Origin: Coprococcus sp. | GTDB lineage: Bacteria; Bacillota; Clostridia; Lachnospirales; Lachnospiraceae | NCBI GenBank assembly: GCA_016297495.1 | Contig: JAEDGN010000094.1 | Coordinates: 1-6,099, forward strand | Reading direction: 5' to 3' | DNA: 6,099 nucleotides | In this document: piece after piece, positions 6,015 to 6,099 of the stretch | Layout of the letters: every line of letters starts with the position of its first letter | How positions within the stretch are numbered: the first letter of the stretch is position 1 | The notes under the pieces: generated by a model | Database searches by the model: none | Seen by the model: only the letters and a program-made list of their open reading frames with translations | What the model was told of the DNA's origin: nothing | Translations under genes and position numbers: made by a program

Positions 6015-6057
6015 AGGGACAGGTTCCCCGGCTCAATGAGCCGGGGAACCTGTCCCT
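6015..6057. repeat. REP-like 43-nt perfect palindrome, copy 2
   Basis: A perfect 20-bp inverted repeat, arm AGGGACAGGTTCCCCGGCTC (6015-6034) with its complement at 6038-6057, and a 3-nt AAT loop. It matches copy 1 (720-762) except for one base in each arm, and those two changes compensate (T-A pair versus C-G pair), so the hairpin is preserved. It sits between two divergent promoters, 8 nt from one -35 box and 4 nt from the other. Confidence 0.87.
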
Positions 6058-6061
6058 ATGA

Positions 6062-6090
6062 TTGACACCCACCCGGACAAATATTATAAT
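6062..6090 (+). promoter_or_regulatory. Consensus promoter reading rightwards out of the window
   Basis: Plus strand: TTGACA (6062-6067), 17-nt spacer, TATAAT (6085-6090), a perfect match to the housekeeping sigma consensus. No coding start is seen in the 9 remaining bases. It implies a divergent plus-strand gene or RNA just beyond the right edge. No copy of the TetR operator is seen at its visible start region. Confidence 0.72.
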
Positions 6091-6099
6091 GAAACTGAT

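Noticed and set aside
720..6057. Palindromes as terminal inverted repeats of a composite transposon
   Set aside because: Each copy is itself a complete palindrome, no transposase is present and I see no target-site duplication at the outer flanks.

Overview
The window looks like the chromosome of an anaerobic Clostridia member, probably Lachnospiraceae-like. The reasons are a SCIFF ranthipeptide gene with its radical SAM maturase, strong AGGAGG-type ribosome binding sites, moderate-to-low GC, and an SLH-type cell-wall anchoring module. All six protein genes supported here lie on the minus strand, so transcription runs right to left.

Left end (1-675), the SCIFF locus: a small promoter, the 47-residue six-cysteine precursor scfA (492-635), a strong intergenic stem-loop (453-488), and the first 137 codons of its radical SAM maturase scfB (1-412, cut by the window edge).

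Middle (768-2662): an autoregulated two-gene operon. A TetR-type repressor gene (1887-2591) is followed 30 nt later by a membrane-anchored, choloylglycine-hydrolase/NAAA-like Ntn amidase (768-1856). The operon has a TTGAAA-17-TATAAT promoter with a perfect palindromic operator just downstream of the -10 box.

Right (2751-6006): a second operon with a small lipoprotein (5470-5937) followed by a secreted 890-residue protein (2751-5423). The large protein has a signal peptide, a Ser/Thr-rich amphipathic segment resembling the aerolysin/ETX-MTX2 beta-pore-forming family, an Ig-like region, an acidic linker and weak SLH-like repeats. This promoter (TTGCAA-17-TATAAT) carries nearly the same operator (core TGGTATRTATACCA, read on the plus strand) in the same place. 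The TetR protein is therefore likely to control both operons. A plausible reading is a small regulon in which a repressor senses an amide or lipid ligand, a surface amidase processes such compounds, and a secreted pore-forming-like protein with a companion lipoprotein is released on derepression. The promoters and operators are read directly from the sequence; the functional link is inference.

This cassette is bracketed by two near-identical 43-nt palindromes (720-762 and 6015-6057) that differ by a compensatory base-pair change, as in a REP-like or mobile hairpin family. Beyond the right palindrome a perfect consensus promoter (TTGACA-17-TATAAT, 6062-6090) points rightwards out of the window, so a divergent gene is expected there.
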